From: Kaistia soli DSM 19436
Lineage (GTDB): Bacteria > Pseudomonadota > Alphaproteobacteria > Rhizobiales > Kaistiaceae
DNA length: 64,000 bases
Reading direction: 5' to 3'
Assembly: GCF_900129325.1 (NCBI RefSeq)
Contig: NZ_FQUP01000005.1
Span: 62,001 to 126,000 of the forward strand
Numbering within the stretch: position 1 is the stretch's first letter; the number at the start of each line of letters is the position of its first letter. The notes below the pieces were generated by a model. That model worked only from the letters and a program-made list of their open reading frames with translations. It searched no databases and was not told the origin of the DNA. A program made the translations under genes and the position numbers. Below, piece after piece: positions 55,805 through 64,000 of the stretch.

Positions 55805-57022
55805 ATGGCAGCAGGGGATATCGGGGCTCGGTCCTTTGGAGGTCGCGCCGCCGCGATCATCAACAATCCGTCCGTGCGCGGTCTTGTATTCCAGATCGCG
55901 TTTGTCGCGGCGCTTGTCTGGTTCGCCTGGGACATCGCCGACAACACGGCGCGCAATCTGCAGAAGGCCAATATCGCCGCCGGCTTTGGCTTTCTCGATC
56001 GAACGGCAGGCTTCGGCATCGTCCAGAAGCTGGTCTACTATACCGAGGCAAGCTCTTATGGCCGCGCGCTGCTCGTCGGCCTTCTCAACACCTTGCTCGT
56101 CGCGGGCCTCGGCATCGTGATCGCGACGATCCTCGGCTTCATCATCGGCGTAGCGAGGCTCTCGCCAAACTGGCTGATCGCCCGGATCGCGACTGCCTAT
56201 ATCGAAATCCTGCGCAATATCCCGCTGCTTCTCCAACTCTTCTTCTGGTATTTCGCGGTGCTGCGTGCCGTGCCGGGCATGCGCGAGAAATGGACCTTTC
56301 TCGGCATCTTCCACATCAATATCGGCGGCCTGCACGTCCCGCGTCCGGTTTTTGCCGATGGCGCCGGCACCGTTGGCCTGGCGCTCATCATCGGCGTCGT
56401 CGCCGCCGTGCTCGTTGCACGCTGGGGCCGCAAAAGGCAGGAGGCAACCGGCCAGGCGCCTCCAGCCGGTTGGATTGGCGTTGCGTTGATCATCGGCCTG
56501 CCGCTGATCGCCTATTTCGCGCTGGGCCGGCCGATCTCGTTCGACGTACCTGTCTTCAACGACCAGGGGCCGATCCTGAGGCGCGGCTTCCAGGCCGGTT
56601 CAGGCATGACGGTCATTCCCGAATTCTTCGGCCTGCTGCTCGCGCTTTCGCTCTATACCGCCGCCTATATCGCGGAGACGGTGCGTGCCGGCATCAGCGC
56701 CGTCGGGCACGGCCAGTCCGAAGCGGCGCATTCGCTGGGCCTGCGGAACGGGCAGACGCTGCGCTATGTCGTGATCCCACAGGCAATGCGGGTGATCATT
56801 CCGCCGCTGACCAACCAATATCTGAACCTCACCAAGAACTCATCGCTCGCGGTCGCGGTCGCCTATCCAGACCTCGTGTCGGTCGGCGGCACGGTGTTGA
56901 ACCAGACGGGCCAGGCCGTGGAGATGGTCACCATCTGGATGATCTTCTATCTCGGCCTCAGTCTCCTGACCTCGTTTGTGATGAATATTTGGAACCGGCG
57001 CGTTGCGCTGGTCGAGCGGTGA
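55805..57022 (+). CDS. aapQ: General L-amino-acid ABC transporter, permease AapQ
   Basis: A 405-residue inner-membrane permease, about twice the usual size of polar amino-acid permeases because of an insert between helices, as in all AapQ. ALLVGLLNTLLVAGLGIVIA begins the transport domain. The EAA loop that contacts the ATPase reads AHSLGLRNGQTLRYVVIPQA. The ATG at 55805 follows GAGGGG. aapM starts eight bases after its stop. Confidence 0.94.
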   Translation: MAAGDIGARSFGGRAAAIINNPSVRGLVFQIAFVAALVWFAWDIADNTARNLQKANIAAGFGFLDRTAGFGIVQKLVYYTEASSYGRALLVGLLNTLLVAGLGIVIATILGFIIGVARLSPNWLIARIATAYIEILRNIPLLLQLFFWYFAVLRAVPGMREKWTFLGIFHINIGGLHVPRPVFADGAGTVGLALIIGVVAAVLVARWGRKRQEATGQAPPAGWIGVALIIGLPLIAYFALGRPISFDVPVFNDQGPILRRGFQAGSGMTVIPEFFGLLLALSLYTAAYIAETVRAGISAVGHGQSEAAHSLGLRNGQTLRYVVIPQAMRVIIPPLTNQYLNLTKNSSLAVAVAYPDLVSVGGTVLNQTGQAVEMVTIWMIFYLGLSLLTSFVMNIWNRRVALVER

Positions 57023-57029
57023 GGCGCCG

Positions 57030-58370
57030 ATGAGCACGATGGCGTCGACTGCTTATGTTCGCAGCGAAATGGTGGGGCCGCAGAAGGCACCGCCGAGCAT
57101 GATCGGCCCTATCGGCTGGGCGCGGAAGAATCTGTTCTCCAGTCCGATCAATAGCGTGCTGTCGATTGTTGCAGCGCTGTTCATCGTCTGGTGCCTGATT
57201 CCCGTCATCCGTTTCACCCTGATCGATGCGGTCTGGACTGGCGATGACCGCGCCGCGTGTGCGCAGGCGAGCGGTGCGTGCTGGGCCTATGTGAAGGCCT
57301 ATCTGCCGCAGTTCATCTATGGCCGCTATCCGATCGATCAGCGCTGGCGCGTCGATATCGTGTTCTTGATGCTCGCGGTCGCGCTGGTGCCGATGCTGAT
57401 CCCGCGCGCGCCGTTCAAGCGGCTCAATGCGCTGTTCCTGCTCACCGTCTATCCGCTCGCCTCGTTCGTCCTCCTGACTGGCGGCCATATCGGCCTTCGC
57501 GGGCGCTTCCTCCCCGACGACATCGTCGGTCCGGGTCCCGTTCGCTTCGCCCTCGAATTCGCGCTCGTATCCTTCGTCATCATCCTTTTGGTGGGGCTGG
57601 GGGCGCGGCTGCTCGGCCTGCGGGCCTCGCAGTCGGGCAGTGCGATCGGTATCGTTCTCGGCGCGCTCGCCGTGGTTTTCATGGTCGTCGGCGCCGATTT
57701 CGGGCTGGTACCTGTCGAGACAGCCAATTGGGGCGGCTTGCTTGTGACGCTGGTCGTCGCCGTGACCGGCATGGTGGCGTCCCTGCCGCTCGGGGTCATC
57801 CTGGCGCTCGGCCGGCGCTCGAAGATGCCGGTGGTGCGGATCGCCTCGGTCACCTTCATCGAGGTGTGCCGCGGCGTGCCGCTGATCACGGTTCTATTCA
57901 TGGCGTCGGTGATGCTGCCGCTTTTCCTGCCCGAGGGCGTGACCTTCGACAAACTGTTGCGGGCGCTGATCGGCGTCGCACTCTTCCAGGCCGCTTACAT
58001 GGCCGAGGTGATCCGTGGCGGCCTGCAGTCGATTTCGCGCGGCCAGTATGAAGGCGCCATGGCCATCGGGCTCAGCTATCCGCAGCGAATGCGCCTCATC
58101 ATCCTGCCGCAGGCGCTGCGCGTGGTCATTCCCGGGATCGTCGGCTCGTTCATCTCGCTGTTCAAGGATACGACCCTTGTCGCGATCATCGGCCTGTTCG
58201 ATCTGCTGGGGCAGATTCAGGCCTCGGCCAATGATGCCAAATGGGCATCGCCAGTTACCGGCATCACCGGATATATTTTCGCCGCCATGGTGTTCTGGGC
58301 GTTCTGCTTCTCCATGTCACGCTATGCGGCGTTTACCGAAAGGCGGCTCGATAGAAGCCGCCGTGGATAG
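57030..58370 (+). CDS. aapM: General L-amino-acid ABC transporter, permease AapM
   Basis: A 446-residue permease partner of AapQ. Its N-terminal part includes [20 protein letters not shown] and the long AapM-specific periplasmic loop. The conserved C-terminal core has [20 protein letters not shown] and an EAA loop [21 protein letters not shown] use the ATG at 57030 after GAGG. Same operon as aapQ and aapP. Confidence 0.94.
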   Translation: MSTMASTAYVRSEMVGPQKAPPSMIGPIGWARKNLFSSPINSVLSIVAALFIVWCLIPVIRFTLIDAVWTGDDRAACAQASGACWAYVKAYLPQFIYGRYPIDQRWRVDIVFLMLAVALVPMLIPRAPFKRLNALFLLTVYPLASFVLLTGGHIGLRGRFLPDDIVGPGPVRFALEFALVSFVIILLVGLGARLLGLRASQSGSAIGIVLGALAVVFMVVGADFGLVPVETANWGGLLVTLVVAVTGMVASLPLGVILALGRRSKMPVVRIASVTFIEVCRGVPLITVLFMASVMLPLFLPEGVTFDKLLRALIGVALFQAAYMAEVIRGGLQSISRGQYEGAMAIGLSYPQRMRLIILPQALRVVIPGIVGSFISLFKDTTLVAIIGLFDLLGQIQASANDAKWASPVTGITGYIFAAMVFWAFCFSMSRYAAFTERRLDRSRRG

Positions 58371-58387
58371 ATTGCGAAGGGGATCTT

Positions 58388-59179
58388 ATGACCGAAGCGA
58401 TTGCAGTCGCTGAACCGCCGATCGCCCTCAAGGTTTCGTCGACCGACGTTGCCCTGGAGATGATCGACGTCAACAAGTGGTTCGGTGAGTTCCATGTGCT
58501 GCGCGACATCAATCTGAAGGTCATGCGCGGCGAGCGGATCGTCATCGCGGGACCGTCCGGCTCCGGCAAGTCGACGCTCATCCGGTGCATCAATCGCCTT
58601 GAGGAGCACCAGAAGGGCAAGATCATCGTCGACCAGATCGAGCTCACCAACGATCTCAGGAAGATCGACGAGGTGCGCCGCGAGGTCGGCATGGTGTTCC
58701 AGCACTTCAACCTCTTCCCGCATCTGACAATTCTCGAAAATTGCACGCTGGCGCCGATCCATGTCCGCAAGATGCCCAAGAAGGAAGCGGAAGACGTCGC
58801 GATGCACTATCTGACGCGCGTCAAGATTCCTGAGCAGGCGAACAAATATCCTGGCCAGCTCTCGGGCGGCCAACAGCAGCGCGTTGCCATTGCCCGCTCG
58901 CTCTGCATGAGCCCTCGCGTGATGCTGTTCGACGAGCCGACGTCGGCGCTCGATCCGGAGATGATCAAGGAAGTGCTGGACGTGATGGTCGGGCTTGCCC
59001 TTGAAGGCATGACCATGATCTGCGTGACGCACGAGATGGGCTTTGCGCGCCAGGTGGCCAACCGCGTCATCTTCATGGATGGCGGCCAGATCATCGAGCA
59101 GGACGAGCCCGAGACCTTCTTCACCAATCCGAAGCACGAGCGGACCAAGCTCTTCCTCAGCCAGATCCTGCATCACTGA
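58388..59179 (+). CDS. aapP: General L-amino-acid ABC transporter, ATP-binding protein
   Basis: A 263-residue ABC ATPase: Walker [10 protein letters not shown] (55-63), Q-loop region [12 protein letters not shown], signature [15 protein letters not shown], Walker [15 protein letters not shown] and switch histidine in CVTHEMGFA. It powers AapQM. Seventeen bases after aapM; it ends the operon. Confidence 0.95.
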   Translation: MTEAIAVAEPPIALKVSSTDVALEMIDVNKWFGEFHVLRDINLKVMRGERIVIAGPSGSGKSTLIRCINRLEEHQKGKIIVDQIELTNDLRKIDEVRREVGMVFQHFNLFPHLTILENCTLAPIHVRKMPKKEAEDVAMHYLTRVKIPEQANKYPGQLSGGQQQRVAIARSLCMSPRVMLFDEPTSALDPEMIKEVLDVMVGLALEGMTMICVTHEMGFARQVANRVIFMDGGQIIEQDEPETFFTNPKHERTKLFLSQILHH

Positions 59180-59221
59180 CCAGCCCGGCCGAGGCAGGAC
59201 CGGTCAGCGTACGCGGTTCGG

Positions 59222-60484
59222 TCAGCGACTGAGCAGCGGCGTGATGTTGCGGATCGTCACGCGGCGGTTCTGGCGCGACGGGCCGTCGGTCGGGACCTTC
59301 AGATAGTCTTCGCCATAGCCCTGGGTCACCAGGCTGCGGGCCGGTATGGCGAAGTAGCGGTTCAAAATGGCGGCGACCGAGGCGGCCCGGCGGTCCGACA
59401 GCTCCTGATTGGCGAGCCGCGTCCCGACGGCGTCGGTATGGCCCTCGATCAGGAACACCTGGTTTGGCCAGCGGTCGAGCACGCGGCCGAGAGCGGCGGC
59501 GATACGCTCGAGCTTCCAGACCTGATCGTCGGAAACCCGCGCCGAGCCGCTTTCAAAGGTGATCGTGTCGAGATCGACCGCCGCGACGCGGGCGCGCAAC
59601 TGCTCCGAGCGGCGGATTTCATTGAGCGTATAGCCACCCATTCCCGGTGCCACGGGACGGCCGCGTAGCGCGCCCTCGATCTCGGCTTCGCTGGCCCTGC
59701 CGCCATCGAGGCCGCCACGTCCGCCGCCAAAACCGGGCGGCGGGGGAACCTCGCGGGGGTCGTAGATGCGCGGCGGTAACTCGCGGTCATCGCCATAGCG
59801 ATCCGGGCGCATGCGATCGATGATCACCGTCTCCGTGCCGTCTGGCGCGATCTGGATGCGGCGGACGAGACGATTGTTGCGATCGGTGATGTCGACCACG
59901 GTGACGCCGCCGGGATAGCGCTGGCGCGTCTCCGTGAGGCTGCCGCGACGGATGACGACAGGCGCGTCGGCCGCGGGGGCGGGCGGCTTCGCGGGCGCCG
60001 CGGGCTTTGGCGGCGTCGCAGGCTTCGAGGAAGGCGCCGGCTTGGTTTCCGCCGGCGGCTTTATGGGCGCGGGCTGCTCGATCTTCGGCGGCTGGTATGG
60101 CTTCGGCGCATTGGCGGCGGGCGCTGCGGGCGTCGTGGGTTGCGGTTCGGCGGCAGGCTGAACCGCGGGCGGCTGCGGCGCGGCCGTCACCGGAGCTGGC
60201 GTTGCGGGCTGAGCCGGCACTCTGCCGGCGGCAACCTCGGCCGCGCGCAGCGACTTCATGGCGTTGGCCACCGAGCGGCGCGCGGCACGGATGTCGCCAC
60301 CGGTCTCCTCAGCATTGGACAGTGACTTTTCTGCAGCGTCGAGGGCCTTCTGCGCCGCGTCGACCGGGTCATCGGCCTGTGCCACGACGATCGCCGCTTC
60401 GGAAGCGCCATAGGCTGGCAGCAGTGAGGCAAGCGTGGCGACCGGGAGGACGGCGGAGAGCAGCAGGAACGAGGCGAGCTTCAT
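59222..60484 (-). CDS. OmpA-family peptidoglycan-binding outer-membrane protein
   Basis: A 420-residue exported protein. A signal peptide (LASFLLLSAVLPVATLAS) is followed by an alanine-rich helical segment, a long Pro/Ala/Lys linker (about 95-185), a region with VIRRGSLTETRQRYPGGVTV and the C-terminal OmpA domain with ITFESGSARVSDDQV, FLIEGHTDAVGTRLAN and LSDRRAASVAAIL. It likely tethers the outer membrane to the cell wall. The start at 60484 is chosen for its signal peptide. It converges with aapP. Confidence 0.9.
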   Translation of the reverse strand: MKLASFLLLSAVLPVATLASLLPAYGASEAAIVVAQADDPVDAAQKALDAAEKSLSNAEETGGDIRAARRSVANAMKSLRAAEVAAGRVPAQPATPAPVTAAPQPPAVQPAAEPQPTTPAAPAANAPKPYQPPKIEQPAPIKPPAETKPAPSSKPATPPKPAAPAKPPAPAADAPVVIRRGSLTETRQRYPGGVTVVDITDRNNRLVRRIQIAPDGTETVIIDRMRPDRYGDDRELPPRIYDPREVPPPPGFGGGRGGLDGGRASEAEIEGALRGRPVAPGMGGYTLNEIRRSEQLRARVAAVDLDTITFESGSARVSDDQVWKLERIAAALGRVLDRWPNQVFLIEGHTDAVGTRLANQELSDRRAASVAAILNRYFAIPARSLVTQGYGEDYLKVPTDGPSRQNRRVTIRNITPLLSR

Positions 60485-60624
60485 GCGGATGACCTTCTCG
60501 GACGGACGGCTTAGTTCGCCGACGGAATGCGGCGAGGATGTGAGCGCCTTATGCTGCGCTGCACATGAACCGCTGCTGAACGGATCCGACACATCGTTGA
60601 AGAAGAAGACTGCGGGCTCGGCCG

Positions 60625-61170
60625 CTAGACGCGCTCGAGCCGCTGATGGGGCGGTGGGGGCAGCGTGACCACCACGGCGTCACCCGGGCGGACGATGCCG
60701 CCGGCGATGACGATCGCCATGATGCCTGCCTTGCGCACCAGCTGTCCCTCGGCGTCACGGCCAAGCACGGCCGCCATCAGGCCCTTTCGGAACCGGTCGA
60801 TCTGGATGCAGGGGTTGCGCAGCCCGGTGACTTCGATCTCGGCGGTCTCGCCGAGATGGAGGCGAGTGCCACGGGGTAGGTCGAGGAGGTCGATGCCGGC
60901 CGTCGTGACATTCTCGCCGATGGCGCCCGGACCGATCTCGAACCCGGCTGCGGCGAGTTCGTCGAACAATTCGGCATGCACGAGATGAACCTGCCGCAGA
61001 TTGGGCTGGGCCGGGTCAACGGCGACACGGGAACGATGCTGGACGGTCACGCCCTGATGCGCATCGCCCTCGACGCCAAGCCCGGCGAGAAGCCGGATCG
61101 CCGGCTGGCTGTCCTTGGAGAAGGCGTGAACCTGGCTCGCGCAGACGGCAACCACCCGCGGAGTCGTCAT
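60625..61170 (-). CDS. MOSC-domain protein
   Basis: A 181-residue MOSC (Moco sulfurase C-terminal) domain protein. Family features are GVEGDAHQGVTVQHRSR near residue 32, IGPGAIGENVTTAGIDLLDL, and the conserved cysteine in GLRNPCIQIDRF. MOSC domains handle molybdenum cofactor or carry sulfur. It overlaps the sulfurtransferase gene by four bases, which fits a sulfur role. Confidence 0.88.
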   Translation of the reverse strand: MTTPRVVAVCASQVHAFSKDSQPAIRLLAGLGVEGDAHQGVTVQHRSRVAVDPAQPNLRQVHLVHAELFDELAAAGFEIGPGAIGENVTTAGIDLLDLPRGTRLHLGETAEIEVTGLRNPCIQIDRFRKGLMAAVLGRDAEGQLVRKAGIMAIVIAGGIVRPGDAVVVTLPPPPHQRLERV

Positions 61171-62021
61171 TCGGCAGGGCCTGTCGCAACCGGAACATCG
61201 GCACGCCCGCCCCATTCCGCCCATGAGCCGTCATAGAGCGCGACGTTCTTCGCGCCGATTGTCTCAAGGCCGAGCGCCAGGATCGCGGCCGTCACGCCGG
61301 AGCCGCAGGTGGTGACGATCGACTTTGCAGGGTCGACGCCCGCCTCGGCGAAGATCACGGCCACGGCATCGGGGCTCTTGAGCTTGCCATTGGCAATCAG
61401 TTCGCTCGCCGGGACGTTTCGGCTGCCCGGCATATGGCCGGAGCGAAGGCCGGGGCGGGGCTCCGGCGCCTCGCCGCGAAAGCGGGCGGCCGGCCGCGCA
61501 TCAACGATCTCGACAGCGGCCGAGCCGATGATCGACTGCATCTCGTCGATGGCGCGCACGGCATCGCGGTCGAGCTTCGCCTGAAAGACGGCCGCTTCCG
61601 GTTTCGGGCCGTGCGTCTCCAGCGGCAATCCCGCCGCGACCCAGGCCGGCAGACCGCCTTCGAGGATGCGGACATCGATGGCGCCCATGACGCGGAAGGT
61701 CCACCGGACACGTGGCGCCGAAAAGAGGCCGGCGCCGTCATAGACGACGATCGTCTGTCGTTCGGAAATCCCAAGTGCACCGACGGCCGCGGCAAAGGCC
61801 TCGGGCGAGGGGAGCATATGCGGCAGGCCGCTCGTCGTGTCGGCAATCCGATCGAGATCGAAGCGCACCGCCCCGGGGATATGGCCAGCCGCATAGTCCG
61901 CATCGGGGTCGCGGGCATCGCCCGGCAGATACCAGGAACCATCGACAACGGAGAGTCCCGGCTCGCCGAGCCGGTCAGCCAGCCAGGCCGGAGATACGAA
62001 TGGGGAGGTGGCGTGGGTCAT
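61167..62021 (-). CDS. sseA: 3-mercaptopyruvate / thiosulfate sulfurtransferase
   Basis: A 284-residue protein with two rhodanese domains. The first is inactive-type (VVDGSWYLPG, GHIPGAVRFDLD). The second has the active-site loop TTCGSGVTAAI; the CGSGVTA form is typical of mercaptopyruvate sulfurtransferase rather than CRKGVTA-type thiosulfate enzymes. It transfers sulfur from mercaptopyruvate to thiols or cyanide. It lies between alaX and the MOSC gene. Confidence 0.92.
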   Translation of the reverse strand: MTHATSPFVSPAWLADRLGEPGLSVVDGSWYLPGDARDPDADYAAGHIPGAVRFDLDRIADTTSGLPHMLPSPEAFAAAVGALGISERQTIVVYDGAGLFSAPRVRWTFRVMGAIDVRILEGGLPAWVAAGLPLETHGPKPEAAVFQAKLDRDAVRAIDEMQSIIGSAAVEIVDARPAARFRGEAPEPRPGLRSGHMPGSRNVPASELIANGKLKSPDAVAVIFAEAGVDPAKSIVTTCGSGVTAAILALGLETIGAKNVALYDGSWAEWGGRADVPVATGPAE

Positions 62022-62042
62022 GATGGTCTTTCGCGGAGGGCT

Positions 62043-62759
62043 TCACGCAAAGCGAATGCGAATGCGGCGGTTCTGCTTGCCCTTGTTCTCGATCTTCGCG
62101 ACCGCGATCAGGCCGATTTCGGCCGTCGCCTGGACATGCGTGCCGCCGCAGGGCTGCAGGTCGATATCGCCGATGCGGACGAGACGGACCCGGCCACTGC
62201 CCATCGGCGGCTTGACGCTCATCGTCTTGACCAGCCCGGGATTGGCGAGAAGCTCGTCGTCGGTGATCCACTCCGTGGTCACCGGATGATCTGCCGCGAT
62301 CATCTCCGCGAGGCGCGCGTCGATCTCGTCCTTGGTCGGCACCGCGCCTTCGATGTCGAAGTCGAGATGGCCTTCCTCGGCGCCGATGCGGCCGCCCGAA
62401 ACCGGGAAGGGCACCGCGACCGTGAGGAGATGCAGGCCGGTGTGAATGCGCATGTAGCGGTGGCGTGTCGGCCAATCGATATGCGCGACGAGCCGTTCGC
62501 CGATCTCAGGCACAGCCGAGCCAGCGATCGGAACATGCACGATCTCGGATTTCGAGCTGCCATAGACCGCCGTGTCGATCTCGATCATCGAGCCATCGGC
62601 GCGCTCAAGCTTGCCCTTGTCGCCAGGCTGCCCGCCGCCGGTCGCATAGAAGATCGTCCGGTCGAGCAGGATCCCGCCCTGATCCGTGAGGCCCACCACC
62701 GCTGTCTCGGCCGTGGAGAGATAGGGGTCTTCGCGGAAAAGGAGGATCGTTTCGGTCAT
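62043..62759 (-). CDS. Stand-alone alanyl-tRNA editing protein (AlaX type)
   Basis: A 238-residue homologue of the AlaRS editing domain, which hydrolyses Ser- or Gly-tRNA(Ala). FYATGGGQPGDKGKL is the N-terminal hallmark; the zinc residues are in RIHTGLHLL (HxxxH) and QPCGGTHV (CxxxH). It overlaps the cysK stop as ATGA and is 21 bases before sseA, an unusual setting amid sulfur genes. Confidence 0.92.
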   Translation of the reverse strand: MTETILLFREDPYLSTAETAVVGLTDQGGILLDRTIFYATGGGQPGDKGKLERADGSMIEIDTAVYGSSKSEIVHVPIAGSAVPEIGERLVAHIDWPTRHRYMRIHTGLHLLTVAVPFPVSGGRIGAEEGHLDFDIEGAVPTKDEIDARLAEMIAADHPVTTEWITDDELLANPGLVKTMSVKPPMGSGRVRLVRIGDIDLQPCGGTHVQATAEIGLIAVAKIENKGKQNRRIRIRFA

Positions 62760-63799
62760 GTGTCGGCGTCTTCATAGGGAATGGCGATATCAACAGGCCG
62801 CTCGAGCCAGGCTGGCACCGGCAATCCCTTCTCGCGCAGAAAGGCCGGGTTGAACAGCTTCGATTGATAGCGCGTGCCGTAATCGCAGAGGATCGTCACG
62901 ATGGTGTGGCCGGGGCCGAGATCTTTCGCGAGGCGGATGGCGCCGGCGATGTTGATGCCGGACGAGCCACCGAGGATCAGCCCTTCATGCTCGGCGAGAT
63001 CGAAGACAATCTCCAGTGCCTCGGCATCGTCGATCCGGTAAGCGCGGTCGATCGGCGCGCCCTCGAGATTGGCGGTAATGCGGCCCTGGCCGATGCCTTC
63101 GGTGATCGAGGAACCCTCGGCTTTCAGGACGCCGTCCGTATACCAGCTATAGAGCGCGGCTCCATGCGGGTCGGCGAGGGCGATCTGGATGGCTGGTTTG
63201 AAGCTCTTTAGTGCGATACCGACTCCGGCCAGCGTACCGCCCGAGCCGACCGCCGCGACGAAGCCATCCACGTTGCCGCCGGTCTGCTCCCATATTTCGG
63301 GGCCCGTCGTGTCGATATGCGCCTGGCGATTGGCGACATTGTCGAACTGGTTCGCCCAGATGGCGCCGTTCGGTTCGCTTTTCGCGAGCTCCATGGCAAG
63401 ACGCCCCGAGAGCTTCACGTAGTTGTTGGGGTCGCGATAAGGAACGGCCGGAACCTCGATCAGCGTCGCGCCGGCGAGGCGAAGCGCGTCCTTCTTCTCC
63501 TGCGACTGGGTGTCTGGGATGACGATCACAGTCTTGAAGCCGAGCGCGCTCGCGACGAGCGCCAGGCCGATGCCGGTATTGCCGGCCGTGCCCTCGACAA
63601 TGGTGCCGCCCGGTCGCAGCTGGCCCTTGGCGATCGCGTCCTGAACGATGAACAGCGCGGCGCGATCCTTGACCGACTGGCCGGGATTGAGGAATTCGGC
63701 CTTGCCGAGAATCGTGCAGCCGGTCTCCTCGGACGCGCGGCGGAGACGGATCAGCGGCGTATTGCCGATGGCTTCGATGACGGAGGGGAAAACGGCCAT
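62756..63799 (-). CDS. cysK: Cysteine synthase A (O-acetylserine sulfhydrylase)
   Basis: A 347-residue PLP enzyme making cysteine from O-acetylserine and sulfide. The PLP lysine is in NPGQSVKDRAA, the substrate loop is GTAGNTGIGLALVA (a variant of the common TSGNTG), and the phosphate cup is AAVGSGGTLAGVG. The ATG at 63799 follows AAGGA; an open extension to 63955 is not conserved. First gene of the cysK-alaX-sseA-MOSC operon. Confidence 0.92.
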   Translation of the reverse strand: MAVFPSVIEAIGNTPLIRLRRASEETGCTILGKAEFLNPGQSVKDRAALFIVQDAIAKGQLRPGGTIVEGTAGNTGIGLALVASALGFKTVIVIPDTQSQEKKDALRLAGATLIEVPAVPYRDPNNYVKLSGRLAMELAKSEPNGAIWANQFDNVANRQAHIDTTGPEIWEQTGGNVDGFVAAVGSGGTLAGVGIALKSFKPAIQIALADPHGAALYSWYTDGVLKAEGSSITEGIGQGRITANLEGAPIDRAYRIDDAEALEIVFDLAEHEGLILGGSSGINIAGAIRLAKDLGPGHTIVTILCDYGTRYQSKLFNPAFLREKGLPVPAWLERPVDIAIPYEDADT

Positions 63800-63908
63800 G
63801 GGGTCCTTCGGATAACGGCGCCGGAACGCTAGCGGGCGTCCACAGATGCTGCAAGGCGTCACGCATCGCAAAGCACTCCGCCTCGCCATCGCGGCTTGCG
63901 GGAGAAAA

Positions 63909-64000
63909 TCATTCCGGCGACGAGGCTTCGCTTGGAATGTCGGCGTGATCCCCATTCTTCAGCGCCGCGAAAGCTGCAAGGGCACGCTTTCGGGAGGCGT
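63909..64000 (-). CDS. Possible C-terminal end of a gene entering from the right edge
   Basis: On the minus strand the frame beginning at 63998 is open to a TGA at 63909-63911 and encodes 29 residues (RKRALAAFAALKNGDHADIP within it). The look is that of a protein tail, but the other two frames are open for shorter or similar lengths. It cannot be assigned. Confidence 0.3.
   Translation of the reverse strand, partial: ASRKRALAAFAALKNGDHADIPSEASSPE

Overview
The window is one contiguous, gene-dense piece of a high-GC alphaproteobacterial chromosome. Gene order points to the order Hyphomicrobiales (Rhizobiales): DUF6163-ldtR-ldtP-glyA-nrdR-ribD-ribE, ribH-nusB-thiL, plsX-fabH-ihfA-merR-tRNA-Pro, metC divergent from aapJQMP, and a metal-site variant of HemB typical of rhizobia. 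I cannot name the genus. There are no rRNA genes, CRISPR arrays, insertion sequences, integrases or phage genes, so this looks like vertically inherited core and envelope DNA.

Layout. 1-2453: two tandem related membrane proteins of glycosyltransferase-C type, the first cut by the window edge. 2479-7506 (minus): threonine dehydratase, an orphan LivH-type permease with a lipoprotein-like N-terminus, hemB and a CorC/HlyC membrane protein. 7634-20823 (plus, with one inserted minus gene): a possible tiny ORF, DUF6163, ldtR, ldtP, glyA, nrdR, the riboflavin genes, nusB, thiL, an MFS transporter and the membrane pyrophosphatase. 20971-28891: bamE, a cytochrome bc1 chaperone, DUF177, plsX, fabH, ihfA, a MerR regulator, tRNA-Pro(GGG), an NTF2-like protein, an Omp25/Omp31-like porin and a small HTH protein. 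28993-38434: an exopolysaccharide locus (polymerase/ligase, sugar transferase, GT4, OPX export lipoprotein, Wzc-like protein, FemAB-like acyltransferase, CE4 deacetylase) whose content resembles holdfast or unipolar-polysaccharide loci. 38394-39885: DUF2842 and ctaA. 39938-46172: LPS inner-core heptose genes (waaC, then waaF-hldD-gmhB-hldE and an AGE-family isomerase). 46220-49256: a proline-rich protein and a DUF2339 protein. 49422-53148: a four-gene operon that looks built for lipid A remodelling (ArnT-like, PAP2, GT2, LAB_N). 53155-59179: metC and the general amino-acid transporter aapJQMP. 59222-63799 (minus): an OmpA-family protein, then a coupled operon cysK-alaX-sseA-MOSC.

Much of the window serves the envelope: peptidoglycan cross-linking, outer-membrane assembly, LPS core, lipid A decoration, a surface polysaccharide and porins. 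The observations most worth following are: (1) RibD whose deaminase half has lost its zinc cysteines and catalytic glutamate while the reductase half looks intact; (2) an AGE-family sugar isomerase at the end of the heptose operon, with no gmhA in view; (3) a Wzc-like protein with a ruined Walker A motif inside a holdfast-like locus that has no flippase; (4) a LivH permease fused to a lipobox-bearing domain, without partner genes; (5) a 46-codon arginine-rich ORF translationally coupled to DUF6163. All functional statements rest on reading motifs and gene order by eye; no database search was run.
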